A stretch of 60,521 bases of DNA from Legionella santicrucis (GTDB lineage: Bacteria > Pseudomonadota > Gammaproteobacteria > Legionellales > Legionellaceae): contig NZ_LNYU01000024.1 in assembly GCF_001468135.1 (NCBI RefSeq), forward strand, positions 85,810-146,330. The letters are read 5' to 3'. Of this stretch, positions 51,499 through 60,485 are shown in pieces. The position numbers and the translations under genes are program-made. How positions within the stretch are numbered: the stretch's first letter is position 1; every line of letters starts with the position of its first letter. Under the pieces are notes generated by a model that saw only the letters and a list, made by a program, of their open reading frames with translations, had not been told where the DNA came from and did no database searches.

Positions 51499-53289
51499 AT
51501 GAAAAAGACGTTAATTGGCGCATTTTTCGTGACATTATCCTCAGTATCACAAAGTGCTCGGATACAAAATGAAGTAGATAAATTAATTCACCAAATTAAT
51601 CCGAATGTTAATCTCGGTGCTGTTGTTGTTGATCTTACTTCAGGAGAAACTTTATATCGACGTAATGCTGGACGATTATATATCCCTGCAAGCAACATGA
51701 AGCTTTTTTCTGAAGCCGCAGCCTTAATGGTTCTTGGGCCTGATTACCATTTTAAAAATCAACTCAGTATGGGTTCAAGCAAAATACAACAAGGTGTGTT
51801 GCAAGGAAATATTTACCTACAACTCAGTGGGGATCCTTCTTTCAGTAGAGAAGACCTAAAAAAACTTCTGTCTTCTTTAAAAGAATTAGAGATCAATACC
51901 ATTCAAGGTAATGTATACATTGACAGCAGCGTAGCTGAAGTTAATCCCTATCCTCCAGGTTGGTTAACCTCTGACTTAGCATACAGTTATGGCGCACCTA
52001 ACGCACCAGTGATGATCGATGCAAATCGTTTGACCGTTACTGTAAATCCAGGAACACACGCAGGAGATCCCGCGATAGTTGAAGTAGACGATGGTGGGGG
52101 AAACATCATACTAAAGAATCAGGCAACTACTAAAGCCAAAACTCAAGGTTGTGGTGTAGGTTTTAGTTTAGATAAAGAAAATCATTTAACGGTACGCGGT
52201 TGTGTGGGGGCTGGGCAATGGGCAGTACAACAACGAATGGCAATCAAAAATCCTTTAATGTATGCCCAGGCCATGATCCAAAATCAGTTAGCCAAAGAAC
52301 ATATTCAACTCAATGGTCAAGTTCAATTAGGTAAAACTCCGAGTAGTTCATTATTAATTGCAACACAATATTCAAAGCCCCTATCACAATTAATGGCTGA
52401 TACGTTGAAACCTTCTGATAATTTATATGCAGATAGTTTGTATTTGCATGCTGCAGCAAAACTTAATGGTTCCGCAGTTAACTGGCAATCAGCACAACCT
52501 ATAGTTAAGAATTTTTTACAATCTCAAACAGGTATTGATTTTACGAATGCAATCTTTACTGATGGTTCGGGTTTATCTCGCTATAGCTTAGTCACCCCTG
52601 AGCAAACCATATCCTTATTAAAGTTTTTATATCAACGATTTCCTTTATCCTACGAATATATAGCTGCTTTACCTATATCTGGACGTGATGGAACCTTACA
52701 AAAGAGGTTTCGCATCCCAAGCCAACAAGGCTTTGTTCGTGCTAAAACAGGTACTATGGTTGGGATAAACAGTCTTTCTGGATATCTTTATACAGCGAAT
52801 GGCCATACATTAGCCTTTGCTTTGTATGTCAACCGACAACCAGGAAAATCATCAGGTCCTGGACGACCCGTTTTAGACGCGTTATGTACTTATTTCTTAA
52901 AAAATAGCCCGAGTAGTAGTCGATTAAGTCGCGTTTTTTCACCACATCAACGCATCAGTTTTCAATCAAATCCTACTCAAGCTGAGAAACAAAAAACGCA
53001 TCAAGCTAAATGGAGACGTTTGGAGTCTGCGATACGCATGTCTTTAAAAGACCAACTTGTCAATGTTGTGTATCGTAACAATGAACTCATCGTAAACGAT
53101 AACCAAGCAGATCCTGACAAAGTATGGTCCGCATTACAATCTGTTGTTAAAAAATATCCTTTTGCAGTGATGTTATCCTCCAAAACTTTAGCCATAAATC
53201 CTGCTGGCGGCCCAACATTATTGTGGGTACAAACATTAAAAAATCCAAATCAAGTACAGAGAATTTGGAGCATTCACGAAGCAACTTAA
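51499..53289 (+). CDS. dacB: D-alanyl-D-alanine carboxypeptidase/endopeptidase, PBP4 (DacB) type
   Basis: Periplasmic peptidoglycan hydrolase of 596 residues. The ATG at 51499 with a GAGGAA site gives a clean signal peptide (MKKTLIGAFFVTLSSVSQSA); the frame is open for 12 more codons that lack one. Catalytic boxes: S65-x-x-K68 (ASNMKLF), SDNLYADS (SxN), and AKTGTMVGINSLSGY (KTG). About 130 residues beyond the usual C-terminus, from NSPSSSRLSRVFSPHQ, form an additional domain not typical of E. coli DacB. It is downstream of parB, possibly in the same transcript. Confidence 0.88.
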   Translation: MKKTLIGAFFVTLSSVSQSARIQNEVDKLIHQINPNVNLGAVVVDLTSGETLYRRNAGRLYIPASNMKLFSEAAALMVLGPDYHFKNQLSMGSSKIQQGVLQGNIYLQLSGDPSFSREDLKKLLSSLKELEINTIQGNVYIDSSVAEVNPYPPGWLTSDLAYSYGAPNAPVMIDANRLTVTVNPGTHAGDPAIVEVDDGGGNIILKNQATTKAKTQGCGVGFSLDKENHLTVRGCVGAGQWAVQQRMAIKNPLMYAQAMIQNQLAKEHIQLNGQVQLGKTPSSSLLIATQYSKPLSQLMADTLKPSDNLYADSLYLHAAAKLNGSAVNWQSAQPIVKNFLQSQTGIDFTNAIFTDGSGLSRYSLVTPEQTISLLKFLYQRFPLSYEYIAALPISGRDGTLQKRFRIPSQQGFVRAKTGTMVGINSLSGYLYTANGHTLAFALYVNRQPGKSSGPGRPVLDALCTYFLKNSPSSSRLSRVFSPHQRISFQSNPTQAEKQKTHQAKWRRLESAIRMSLKDQLVNVVYRNNELIVNDNQADPDKVWSALQSVVKKYPFAVMLSSKTLAINPAGGPTLLWVQTLKNPNQVQRIWSIHEAT

Positions 53290-53350
53290 AAATAGCAAAA
53301 TTACCCGATATTTATCCTTAAAGGCCGGTAAAAAACTATGGAGAAATTGA

Positions 53351-54502
53351 TTGAACTCACTCTTTAAGCTTATTTTTTTAATCAGTTGGTTTATTCATCC
53401 TGCATACGCAAATTTGAATTTTCTCACAATCAGCGACATTCATTATGGTGAAAATAACGTATCTCGTGATGGAGGAGATACCGGACCAGAGTTTCTCAAC
53501 ATTACTATGAAGAAATTCAAAAAATTAAGTAACCAGGTCAACTTTATTCTTTGCTTAGGCGATTTACCGACTCATTCATTATTTAATGCAGCTACAAAAG
53601 GAGTCTATGAAAAAAAGGTATTTGACGAATTGTATATAAACGACGTGAGCTTAAAACCCATTTTTTACATTACTGGCAATAATGATTCTATAGGTGGAAA
53701 TTATCAACCATTTTCATCAAATGGAGCTTCTCCTTTAAATTTTGCTACGGATTGGCATGGAGCATGTGCTCACTGTAAGAAGTTAATTATTAACGATGAT
53801 CACATGTATCGCGACGGCTATTACTCGAGTTATGTCATCCCCGGAAATAAAAAAATCATCTTAATTGCACTCAACGCCAATCAATGGGCAGAAACACCAT
53901 TGCTCTCACCATATCCTCACCAAAAGAAAGATGCTTTAGAACAGCTATTTTGGTTGGAACAACAATTAAAAGAACACCATGCGGAACAGTTATTAATCGC
54001 GATGCATGAACCACCAGGCGACTCATATATTGGGAAACCAGTTTGGCACAAACAATATTTAAAAAAATTTATAAATATACTGAACAAAAACCAACAATCA
54101 TATGGGGAAATCACACTATTAACTGCTCATTCCCATATGGATGAATTTAGAAAAATTCATTTAGATAATGGTAATAATATATATACCTTTTCTACTCCAG
54201 GCATCAGTCGTAACCATCATAATTATCCTGGAATGAAAATCTTCACGCTAAATAAGAAAATGAAGGTTGAAAATTTTACTACTTATTATACCAGTCACTT
54301 AGATAAGTGGGAAAACCAACAGTATCAGGCATTAAATAATTCCAATGCAATTTTTCCTCATTGTCGCAATAAAACATTATCTCAATGCCTAAATGAATTG
54401 AATACACAACAAATATGTGGTTATGTGGACCAGGGTTTATTTTATGGAGTAAAAAGCCCTATAGTTCCAAATGATTGTAATAAAGTATATAAGGTTAACT
54501 AA
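53351..54502 (+). CDS. Exported metallophosphoesterase
   Basis: Calcineurin-like phosphoesterase of 383 residues. The metal motifs are in order: SDIHYGENN, LCLGDLPTH, ITGNNDS, AMHEPPG and LTAHSHMDEF. The start is a TTG with a GGAG site, giving a good signal peptide (NSLFKLIFLISWFIHPAYA), so the protein acts in the periplasm or is secreted. Six or more cysteines (HGACAHCKKL, CRNKTLSQC, QICGYVDQ) suggest disulfides. The overall layout recalls acid sphingomyelinase-like phosphodiesterases, but substrate is unknown. Confidence 0.85.
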   Translation: MNSLFKLIFLISWFIHPAYANLNFLTISDIHYGENNVSRDGGDTGPEFLNITMKKFKKLSNQVNFILCLGDLPTHSLFNAATKGVYEKKVFDELYINDVSLKPIFYITGNNDSIGGNYQPFSSNGASPLNFATDWHGACAHCKKLIINDDHMYRDGYYSSYVIPGNKKIILIALNANQWAETPLLSPYPHQKKDALEQLFWLEQQLKEHHAEQLLIAMHEPPGDSYIGKPVWHKQYLKKFINILNKNQQSYGEITLLTAHSHMDEFRKIHLDNGNNIYTFSTPGISRNHHNYPGMKIFTLNKKMKVENFTTYYTSHLDKWENQQYQALNNSNAIFPHCRNKTLSQCLNELNTQQICGYVDQGLFYGVKSPIVPNDCNKVYKVN

Positions 54503-54597
54503 CTCTATCTAATAGAGGCCTGTTGACAATTCTCCTATACTGGGCAAAATGGCTCTAATTTATCATTTTTTATCTTTAACTTAATTAAAGGACAAAT

Positions 54598-55017
54598 ATG
54601 AAAGCACTTTACACAGCCACAGCACGTACACACGGTGGAAGAAATGGACATATTGAAACATCAGATGGCTTATTAAAAATCGATCTGGCGATGCCCAAAG
54701 AGCTGGGTGGCCAAGGTGGAGGTACAAATCCTGAAGAATTATTTGCTGCTGGGTATTCTGCTTGCTTTGAAAGTGCCATTCGTCATGTAGCTCGATTAGA
54801 ACACATACCTCTTAAAGAAGCATCTATTCTCTCTCAAGTCTCCTTATATCCAACACCTGAAAAAGGATTTAAGCTTGGCATTGAAATACATGCTTATATA
54901 GAAGGGTTAAATCAAAAAGATGCGGAAGAACTAGTAGCAAAGGCAGATAAAGTTTGTCCATACTCAAATGCAATTCGTAATAATATTGAAGTAGAATTTA
55001 AAATAATTACTGAGTAA
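54598..55017 (+). CDS. ohr: Organic hydroperoxide resistance protein Ohr
   Basis: OsmC/Ohr-family thiol peroxidase, 139 residues, that detoxifies organic and fatty acid hydroperoxides. The reactive cysteine pair is present: C56 (AGYSACFESA) and C120 (ADKVCPYSNAI). The start has an AAAGGA site. A TTGACA box at 54523-54528 may be its -35, with no good -10. An ohrR regulator is not seen next to it. Confidence 0.92.
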   Translation: MKALYTATARTHGGRNGHIETSDGLLKIDLAMPKELGGQGGGTNPEELFAAGYSACFESAIRHVARLEHIPLKEASILSQVSLYPTPEKGFKLGIEIHAYIEGLNQKDAEELVAKADKVCPYSNAIRNNIEVEFKIITE

Positions 55018-55055
55018 CCATAACTTAGTTTGTATACTGCTGCCCGAGAGTATCG

Positions 55056-55075
55056 CCCTCCGTGAAGACGGAGGG
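55056..55075. terminator. Perfect G/C-rich hairpin after ohr
   Basis: CCCTCCGT (55056-55063) pairs with ACGGAGGG (55068-55075) around a GAAG loop, 39 bases after the ohr stop. There is no U-run, so it may act as a transcription barrier, or be a copy of a dispersed palindromic element or a transposon-end hairpin. Confidence 0.5.
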
Positions 55076-55185
55076 TCTAAAAACAACTTGCCAAACACTA
55101 AGAAGCCGTTTCTGAAATAAACAAAAACCACTTTACATAAATACGCTATTACGCGCATTTATCAATCCTTGGCTACATTTAAGAA

Positions 55186-56703
55186 CTAACTCATGGTCAT
55201 CTGTTTCGAATCATAAAGATGCGTATCAACTGCCGTTGCCAGTGCCTTAATAGTGTCTTCCAAATGCGTAGTTTTCTTACCTGCAAAAAAATCATAAATA
55301 GGATACTGATGCCTTTTTATCATTTTCATATTCTCTGTATCTTTGGTAAATTTTTTTATCAATGCATCTATTTCATGCAAATTACCACTTTGACATTTCA
55401 GTTCAAAAACAAACTGTTTTAACAAGTCACCTTCTTCACGACGTTGAGGACACCAGGATTGCCCTAAATTTTTTGCATCTGAATAAATAGTATTTATTAT
55501 TTTTACGACATCATCAGGCAAATGAGTATATGAAGCTGAGATACAATGGCGAAACATATCTTCTGCTTCTTTACTGCATCTTCTTTTTACAGGTTCTGGC
55601 GGGATAAATTTAAAGACCTTATTATAATCTTCTTTAAACATTACAGCTAACCAACTGTGGGTATCCATACTGGGATGTATGTCATCCCAAAACATATAAC
55701 CATCTGCAGGAGAGATATGCTGTTTTTGATATTCTGGATTTTTTTGATTTTGTTTAAACTCTGCGGAATTAATATAGGGCGATTTTAATTTATCTTTATC
55801 AAATCCATATTCTTCATAATGAGTATACATCTTTTTAAATGGAGAATTAGCATCAAATATTGAAAGATTCAACGGTATATTTAAATCTTTGTATTTTTCA
55901 ATCAATTGGTTTACCCTAACCGCTAATTGATCATTAAAATGATCAGAACATTTCGCTGCATTCTCCTGTTCCTTTTTACCTTTTGCTTGGAATCTTGGAG
56001 TTAACGAAAGATCGGGTAAATTGACCAATACAAAATTTCTATAACCTTGCTGAATAAGCATTTCAAGATTTTCAATACGTGCATTCACTGCATTATCCGC
56101 TTCAATTAAAGTTGGCTCAGCATTGACCGTCAACAAATCATTGGCTCCAGACCATTCAATAATCAATGTTTCAGATTTTTCTTGTTCTGTAATTTTATAT
56201 TTTTTATCCTCATCAGAAAGCTGTTTTCGCTTATCTTCCAATCTGGATAATATTAATCTTAGAAATTCATATTTAGGATGTATTGTAAATTGACTTGCAT
56301 AATCATCAGAGGTTAATCCTGCTTCACAATAAAAACGCGCAAGACGTTCACCTCTAAATAAAATATGCTTATCATTATTTAAACTAAACGCTTTTTCATT
56401 TTTTTTTAGTATATTGAAATCATTAGCCAAAATTGCATCCGCAACATCAGCATTGCCTCGAGGATCATGGTTAATTTTTAATTTTTTTCTTACACAATCA
56501 ATTTCAAAATCCTCAATAATCGCCGTCACGAAATAGTCACCCCAAACAAATCCATTAGTAAATCTACCTCTGGGGGAATCATACCCTACTTCATTAAAAT
56601 CACTTAAAGGAATAAATCCAAATAATTTACGTTTATCAAAGGTTCCTCTATCAGACAAACTATCTCCAAGTACAACAATACGGCTAATCCTAATCATTGT
56701 CAC
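55186..56703 (-). CDS. GDSL/SGNH lipase/acyltransferase-like hydrolase
   Basis: A 505-residue esterase-family protein. Blocks of the family are VVLGDSLSDRGTF (catalytic Ser), RGRFTNGFVWGDYF, EWSGANDLLTV (block III) and FWDDIHPSMDTHSW (catalytic Asp and His). No clear signal peptide is present at the chosen start, a GTG at 56703 with an AAGGAG site six bases upstream; an ATG two codons later (56697) is the alternative. A C-terminal region of about 130 residues has no recognised domain. Legionella has several related phospholipases/acyltransferases (PlaA, PlaC types, exported by type II secretion); the missing signal peptide and added tail could mean another export route. Confidence 0.8.
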   Translation of the reverse strand: MTMIRISRIVVLGDSLSDRGTFDKRKLFGFIPLSDFNEVGYDSPRGRFTNGFVWGDYFVTAIIEDFEIDCVRKKLKINHDPRGNADVADAILANDFNILKKNEKAFSLNNDKHILFRGERLARFYCEAGLTSDDYASQFTIHPKYEFLRLILSRLEDKRKQLSDEDKKYKITEQEKSETLIIEWSGANDLLTVNAEPTLIEADNAVNARIENLEMLIQQGYRNFVLVNLPDLSLTPRFQAKGKKEQENAAKCSDHFNDQLAVRVNQLIEKYKDLNIPLNLSIFDANSPFKKMYTHYEEYGFDKDKLKSPYINSAEFKQNQKNPEYQKQHISPADGYMFWDDIHPSMDTHSWLAVMFKEDYNKVFKFIPPEPVKRRCSKEAEDMFRHCISASYTHLPDDVVKIINTIYSDAKNLGQSWCPQRREEGDLLKQFVFELKCQSGNLHEIDALIKKFTKDTENMKMIKRHQYPIYDFFAGKKTTHLEDTIKALATAVDTHLYDSKQMTMS

Positions 56704-57039
56704 ATTAATCTCCTTATTAATGATTATTGATCCATGACTCTCACCTAAATTGCACAAAAAGAAAAAATACATAACCAAAATCCTCTAATCCTTGATTATG
56801 TCTAAGGGCGAAAGATCAAAAATAAAAGATTACAAATTTTATGTAAAAAGATAATCAGTATCGAATAAAACTACGGCTAGTAAAAAAAGAACATCATCCT
56901 GAGAAGCAACCTGAGGTGCTAAGAAAAACCTCGACTTTATTCATCAAATAATTATTCTGATGCATCACTCATGTTAAAATAATGAGTTGGTTACTTAGAC
57001 AGTTCCTGATAATATAAACTTATTTTTCTAAAAAAGTCT

Positions 57040-58395
57040 ATGAAAAACAAACATTTTGATCTTATTGTACTTGGTGGTGGAAGCGGCGGTATCGCTAGTG
57101 CTGTTCGCGCTGCAAAATACGGTTCCAAAGTAGCGGTGATTGAAGCAAGCCACTTAGGAGGGACTTGTGTCAATTTAGGGTGCGTACCTAAAAAGATCAT
57201 GTTCAATGCGTCAATGATTGCTGACATGCTTCATCATGCACCTGATTATGGATTTAATGTGGTGACTGTACAACTGGATTGGAATACTCTTGTCAATCAG
57301 CGTAATGCATATATCGATAGGTTAAGAGAGAACTATGCAAAACGTCTTGCTCAGTACGACATCACTTTAATTCAAGGTAAAGGTGAGTTTCATGACGGAC
57401 ACACAATCAAAGTAAATGATGCGCTTTATCAAGCACCTCATATTATTATTGCAACTGGGGGCGAACCATCCCAACCACAAATTCATGGAATACAACATGC
57501 AATCGATTCAGATGGTTTTTTTTCCTTGACAAAGCAACCCCAAAAAGTAGCAGTAATTGGTAGTGGCTACATTGGTGTTGAATTAGCAGGGGTCTTACGT
57601 GCTCTGGGCAGTGAAACTCATCTTTTAATGAGGGGTACAAAACCTTTAAGTCGCTTCGATGCCATTTTAGGAGACACTCTGCTAGAAATCATGCAACAAC
57701 AAGGAATTCACATTCACCAAAATCATCGCGCACAAGAAATAAATTTACATAGTGATGGTAGAAAATCGATTGTATGTCAAAGTGGCTCTATTATTCATGA
57801 TATAGACGTGATCATTGCTGCGGTGGGGAGAACTCCGCGAACCGCCCCTCTGCATCTTGAAAAGGCAAACGTTACAACCGATAAGCAAGGTTTGATTTTA
57901 GTCGATGCTTTTCAAAATACAAGTACTAAGGGAGTTTATGCCATAGGAGATGTCACTAATGCACCCGCTCTTACCCCAGTAGCCATAGCTGCAGGGCGTC
58001 GTTTGGCAGATCGTTTATTTGGTCAACAACCCGATGCCTGTTTAAGTTATGAGAATATAAGTACGGTAATCTTTAGTCATCCACCCATGGGAACTGTAGG
58101 TTTAAGTGAGGAAGAAGCCATTGAGCGATATGGTAAAGAACACATCAAGGTTTACCAAACTCGTTTTACACCCATGTTTGATGCATTCGCTACTCAAAAA
58201 ACACCAACGGTAATGAAACTGGTTACTTTAGGCCAGGAAGAAAAAATTATTGGGCTTCATGTTATCGGATTAGGTGCCGACGAAATGCTCCAAGGTTTTG
58301 GGGTCGCCGTAAAAATGGGGGCATGCAAAAAAGACTTCGACAATACTGTTGCCATTCATCCCACAAGCGCAGAAGAATTAGTAACTATGGTGTAA
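57040..58395 (+). CDS. gor: Glutathione-disulfide reductase
   Basis: Flavoprotein that reduces oxidised glutathione with NADPH. The 451 residues start with the FAD motif [16 protein letters not shown], the redox disulfide C43/C48 ([13 protein letters not shown]), the NADPH domain ([15 protein letters not shown]) and the C-terminal dimer motif with H440 (HPTSAEELV). Length is standard. The gamma-carbonic-anhydrase-like gene follows 5 bases after its stop and is probably co-transcribed. Confidence 0.92.
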   Translation: MKNKHFDLIVLGGGSGGIASAVRAAKYGSKVAVIEASHLGGTCVNLGCVPKKIMFNASMIADMLHHAPDYGFNVVTVQLDWNTLVNQRNAYIDRLRENYAKRLAQYDITLIQGKGEFHDGHTIKVNDALYQAPHIIIATGGEPSQPQIHGIQHAIDSDGFFSLTKQPQKVAVIGSGYIGVELAGVLRALGSETHLLMRGTKPLSRFDAILGDTLLEIMQQQGIHIHQNHRAQEINLHSDGRKSIVCQSGSIIHDIDVIIAAVGRTPRTAPLHLEKANVTTDKQGLILVDAFQNTSTKGVYAIGDVTNAPALTPVAIAAGRRLADRLFGQQPDACLSYENISTVIFSHPPMGTVGLSEEEAIERYGKEHIKVYQTRFTPMFDAFATQKTPTVMKLVTLGQEEKIIGLHVIGLGADEMLQGFGVAVKMGACKKDFDNTVAIHPTSAEELVTMV

Positions 58396-58400
58396 TTGAT

Positions 58401-58934
58401 ATGAATGATGCAATTCGTACTTTTCAAGGTAAAGCCCCTTCTTTGGGTCAAAGAGTTTATATCGACCCCAAAGCTCTAGTCGTTGGTGATGTAAGCTTGG
58501 GAGATGATGTTTCTATTTGGCCTATGGCTGTTATTCGTGGTGATGTCAATTCCATTAAAATAGGGAATAGGTGCAATATTCAAGATGGCTCTGTTTTACA
58601 TGTTACTCATGAAGGCCCATATACCTCTGAAGGCCAGCCCTTAGTTCTAGGTCAAGGAATTACAATCGGTCACCAGGCTGCATTACATGGATGTGTCATT
58701 GATGATTTTTGCCTTATTGGCATGGGAGCAATTGTCTTAGATGCTGTTCACATACAACATCATGTAATGGTCGCCGCCGGTTCGTTAGTAACTCCAGGCA
58801 GCCTACTTAAAAGTGGTTATTTATATCTTGGAAGTCCTGCTAAAGCTGTTAGAAAGTTAACAGCTCAAGAACAAGATCATTTAGAATATTCAGCACAACA
58901 TTATGTGCGGTTAAAAGATAAATATTTAGATTAA
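58401..58934 (+). CDS. Gamma-carbonic anhydrase-like protein (YrdA type)
   Basis: Left-handed beta-helix protein of 177 residues. The metal-binding histidines are in SVLHVTHEG and IGHQAALHGC; SIWPMAVIRGDVNSIKIG and NIQDGSVLH are the family signature. The ATG at 58401 follows the gor stop by 5 bases; a longer frame reaches into gor but is not family-like. Many YrdA-type proteins have weak or no carbonic anhydrase activity, so the reaction is not certain. Confidence 0.88.
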   Translation: MNDAIRTFQGKAPSLGQRVYIDPKALVVGDVSLGDDVSIWPMAVIRGDVNSIKIGNRCNIQDGSVLHVTHEGPYTSEGQPLVLGQGITIGHQAALHGCVIDDFCLIGMGAIVLDAVHIQHHVMVAAGSLVTPGSLLKSGYLYLGSPAKAVRKLTAQEQDHLEYSAQHYVRLKDKYLD

Positions 58935-59203
58935 ATCGTACTTTTAATTAAACTGTTTACAGGAGCATCTTCTATAAACTCATGCTCCTGTTGTTTTTGC
59001 TGATGCATTATGCCAAAAGCATTCAATAACTCCCCATGATTCACCACTGTCTGTTGTTTTGATTTTTCATAGTCACTAAGTCGTTGATCCATTCGCTCTA
59101 GAAGCATTTCTAATCTCTCATTGTTTGCAGCTAGTAAATGACTCATTTCTTTAATTGTTTCAATCTCTTCTTCCAGTTCAACCAGTCGCTTTTCAATTGT
59201 CAT
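58931..59203 (-). CDS. Small coiled-coil protein (SlyX-like in form)
   Basis: A 90-residue acidic protein with heptad-type helix over residues 1-50 (KRLVELEEEIETIKEMSHLL, NERLEMLLERMDQRL). It resembles SlyX in size and coiled coil but lacks the typical tail, so I leave it unnamed. The start has an AAGGA site. Its end overlaps the end of the gamma-carbonic-anhydrase gene by 4 bases (convergent). Confidence 0.7.
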   Translation of the reverse strand: MTIEKRLVELEEEIETIKEMSHLLAANNERLEMLLERMDQRLSDYEKSKQQTVVNHGELLNAFGIMHQQKQQEHEFIEDAPVNSLIKSTI

Positions 59204-59608
59204 TTGGAGTCCTTAAGATAAATAATTTTAAAACAAAAAATCATTAGGCTAATTTTTTTCATTAAAAAAATACCTAGTCCTTTATTAATGTGAGTGTATC
59301 TTGTTAATTGTTTTTGATCGAGATAAAAATTTAGCCACTACTGTTATTTTTCATTTTTAATATAGTGCCCCCGAACCAGGCTGATCTAATTTGTTTTGCG
59401 GAACTACTCTGCTGAAAACTCACTATTCACCATATATATCTTGGCTATACCCTTAAGTTTTATTCTGATAAATATCAGATAACAAAAATCTAATAGTAGG
59501 TTAAATGGTGAGGAGGGACTGACTAGAGTGATTCAGCCAGTCTCCCAGAAGTCCATTGTGATTGATCTTAGCCATCGACAATTATGAGATTGAACAGCCT
59601 GCTGTTTT
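59204..59608. other. Intergenic region without recognised gene
   Basis: These 405 bases contain the promoter region of the coiled-coil protein gene on the right side of its start and the end region of the 59609 gene. A weak inverted repeat (GACTGA at about 59519 against TCAGCCAGTC at about 59532) could be a terminator. I see no gene, RNA or mobile element. Confidence 0.4.
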
Positions 59609-59926
59609 CTACATACATTTAACTCTAACATCACTCTGATTTGACAGAGTTAGATTATTGCTTAAATTATGAATTAAATTTGCAATGTTTTTATCTGCAT
59701 CAATCCAAATCTTTGAGACTTCTTCAACTGTTAAACCATCTAGCTTCGCAAATGCTGCTTTAACTTGAGCTTTTTTATAACCCTTTGGCACCGAAAAATA
59801 ACCATTACCAAAACAGCTTTGGCCTGATTCTATATCCCGTACATCAAAAATAGCTGCAGTAACTAATTTGCTCGCAAGTCCATGGGCATTAAGTTGCTCA
59901 ACAAGAGCAGCATCATGTTTGTCCAT
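59609..59926 (-). CDS. Unrecognised 105-aa protein
   Basis: Small soluble protein (MDKHDAALVEQLNAHGLASK, KAAFAKLDGLTVEEVSKIW). The ATG at 59926 has an almost perfect AAGGAGG site five bases upstream, so I prefer it over the longer frame from 60013. The two cysteines (GQSCFGNGYF and the C-terminal KCM) are the only notable residues. No family recognised; isolated gene. Confidence 0.6.
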   Translation of the reverse strand: MDKHDAALVEQLNAHGLASKLVTAAIFDVRDIESGQSCFGNGYFSVPKGYKKAQVKAAFAKLDGLTVEEVSKIWIDADKNIANLIHNLSNNLTLSNQSDVRVKCM

Positions 59927-60013
59927 ATTCCCTCCTTCTCTAGCAACTTTAATCATAAATATCGGATCGTGAAAATCACCACCTAAAAAAGATTGAGAGA
60001 ACATTAATTTCAT

Positions 60014-60261
60014 TTAGACAATACCTTATTGTTATAATAATGAATAAAATCAAACTATTGCGCTTGGCCAATTCCTCTTAACTTTAAGAAAATTTTATTA
60101 TTCTTAAGGAGAAGATAAGTTGCAGTGATTTAAAATAATTTCAGTGAACCGCTTATATCATAGCGGCGACATGATATTATAAATGCGATTTAAGATCCAT
60201 AAAATGTTCCATCAGACTTAGTTAATAACATATCCTCAGATTACGGGTACATACTGCTTTA
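60014..60261. other. Intergenic region upstream of the DUF559 remnant
   Basis: A/T-rich stretch of 248 bases that holds the control region of the minus-strand gene at 59926. I see no gene. A short CGCTTATATCATAGCGG imperfect palindrome (about 60151-60167) is the only structure noticed. Confidence 0.3.
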
Positions 60262-60397
60262 TTCAATGGACGTGGTTTTAAAGTGTTGCGATTTTGGAAT
60301 AATTAATAATATATTGCAACAAAAAGCATCGGTTATTGAAGTAATCATACAAGCCCTAGGTGAAACAGCAATTGGATATTCAACTATTCTACCTTAA
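60262..60397 (+). pseudogene. Frameshifted remnant of a DUF559-type endonuclease-like protein
   Basis: The plus strand reads FNGRGFKVLRFWNN at 60262-60303 followed by a stop, then in the next frame NNILQQKASVIEVIIQALGE to a stop at 60395-60397. Together this matches the C-terminal end of DUF559 proteins (typical pattern GxxVLRFWNxxVLxxxxxVLExI). A single base shift separates the two halves and the upstream part is missing, so it is a decayed fragment. Confidence 0.5.
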
Positions 60398-60447
60398 GAG
60401 TAACTGTAAGAGCTTAAAGCGATTTGAAAATAGGTTATTGACGTATC

Positions 60448-60475
60448 AAAAAAAAAGCGGCTAAGAAGCCGCTTT
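60448..60475 (-). terminator. Rho-independent terminator of the rRNA operon
   Basis: On the minus strand AAAGCGGCT (complement of 60467-60475) pairs with AGCCGCTTT (complement of 60454-60462) and runs into a stretch of nine T residues (complement of 60448-60456), just after the 5S rRNA 3' end. It is a textbook intrinsic terminator. Confidence 0.9.
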
Positions 60476-60485
60476 AAGAAAAAAG

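Noticed and set aside
56779..57039. Possible small gene or RNA upstream of gor
   Set aside because: Only a short GAGGT/ACCTC stem and a TGTTAAAAT -10-like box were seen; not enough to call.
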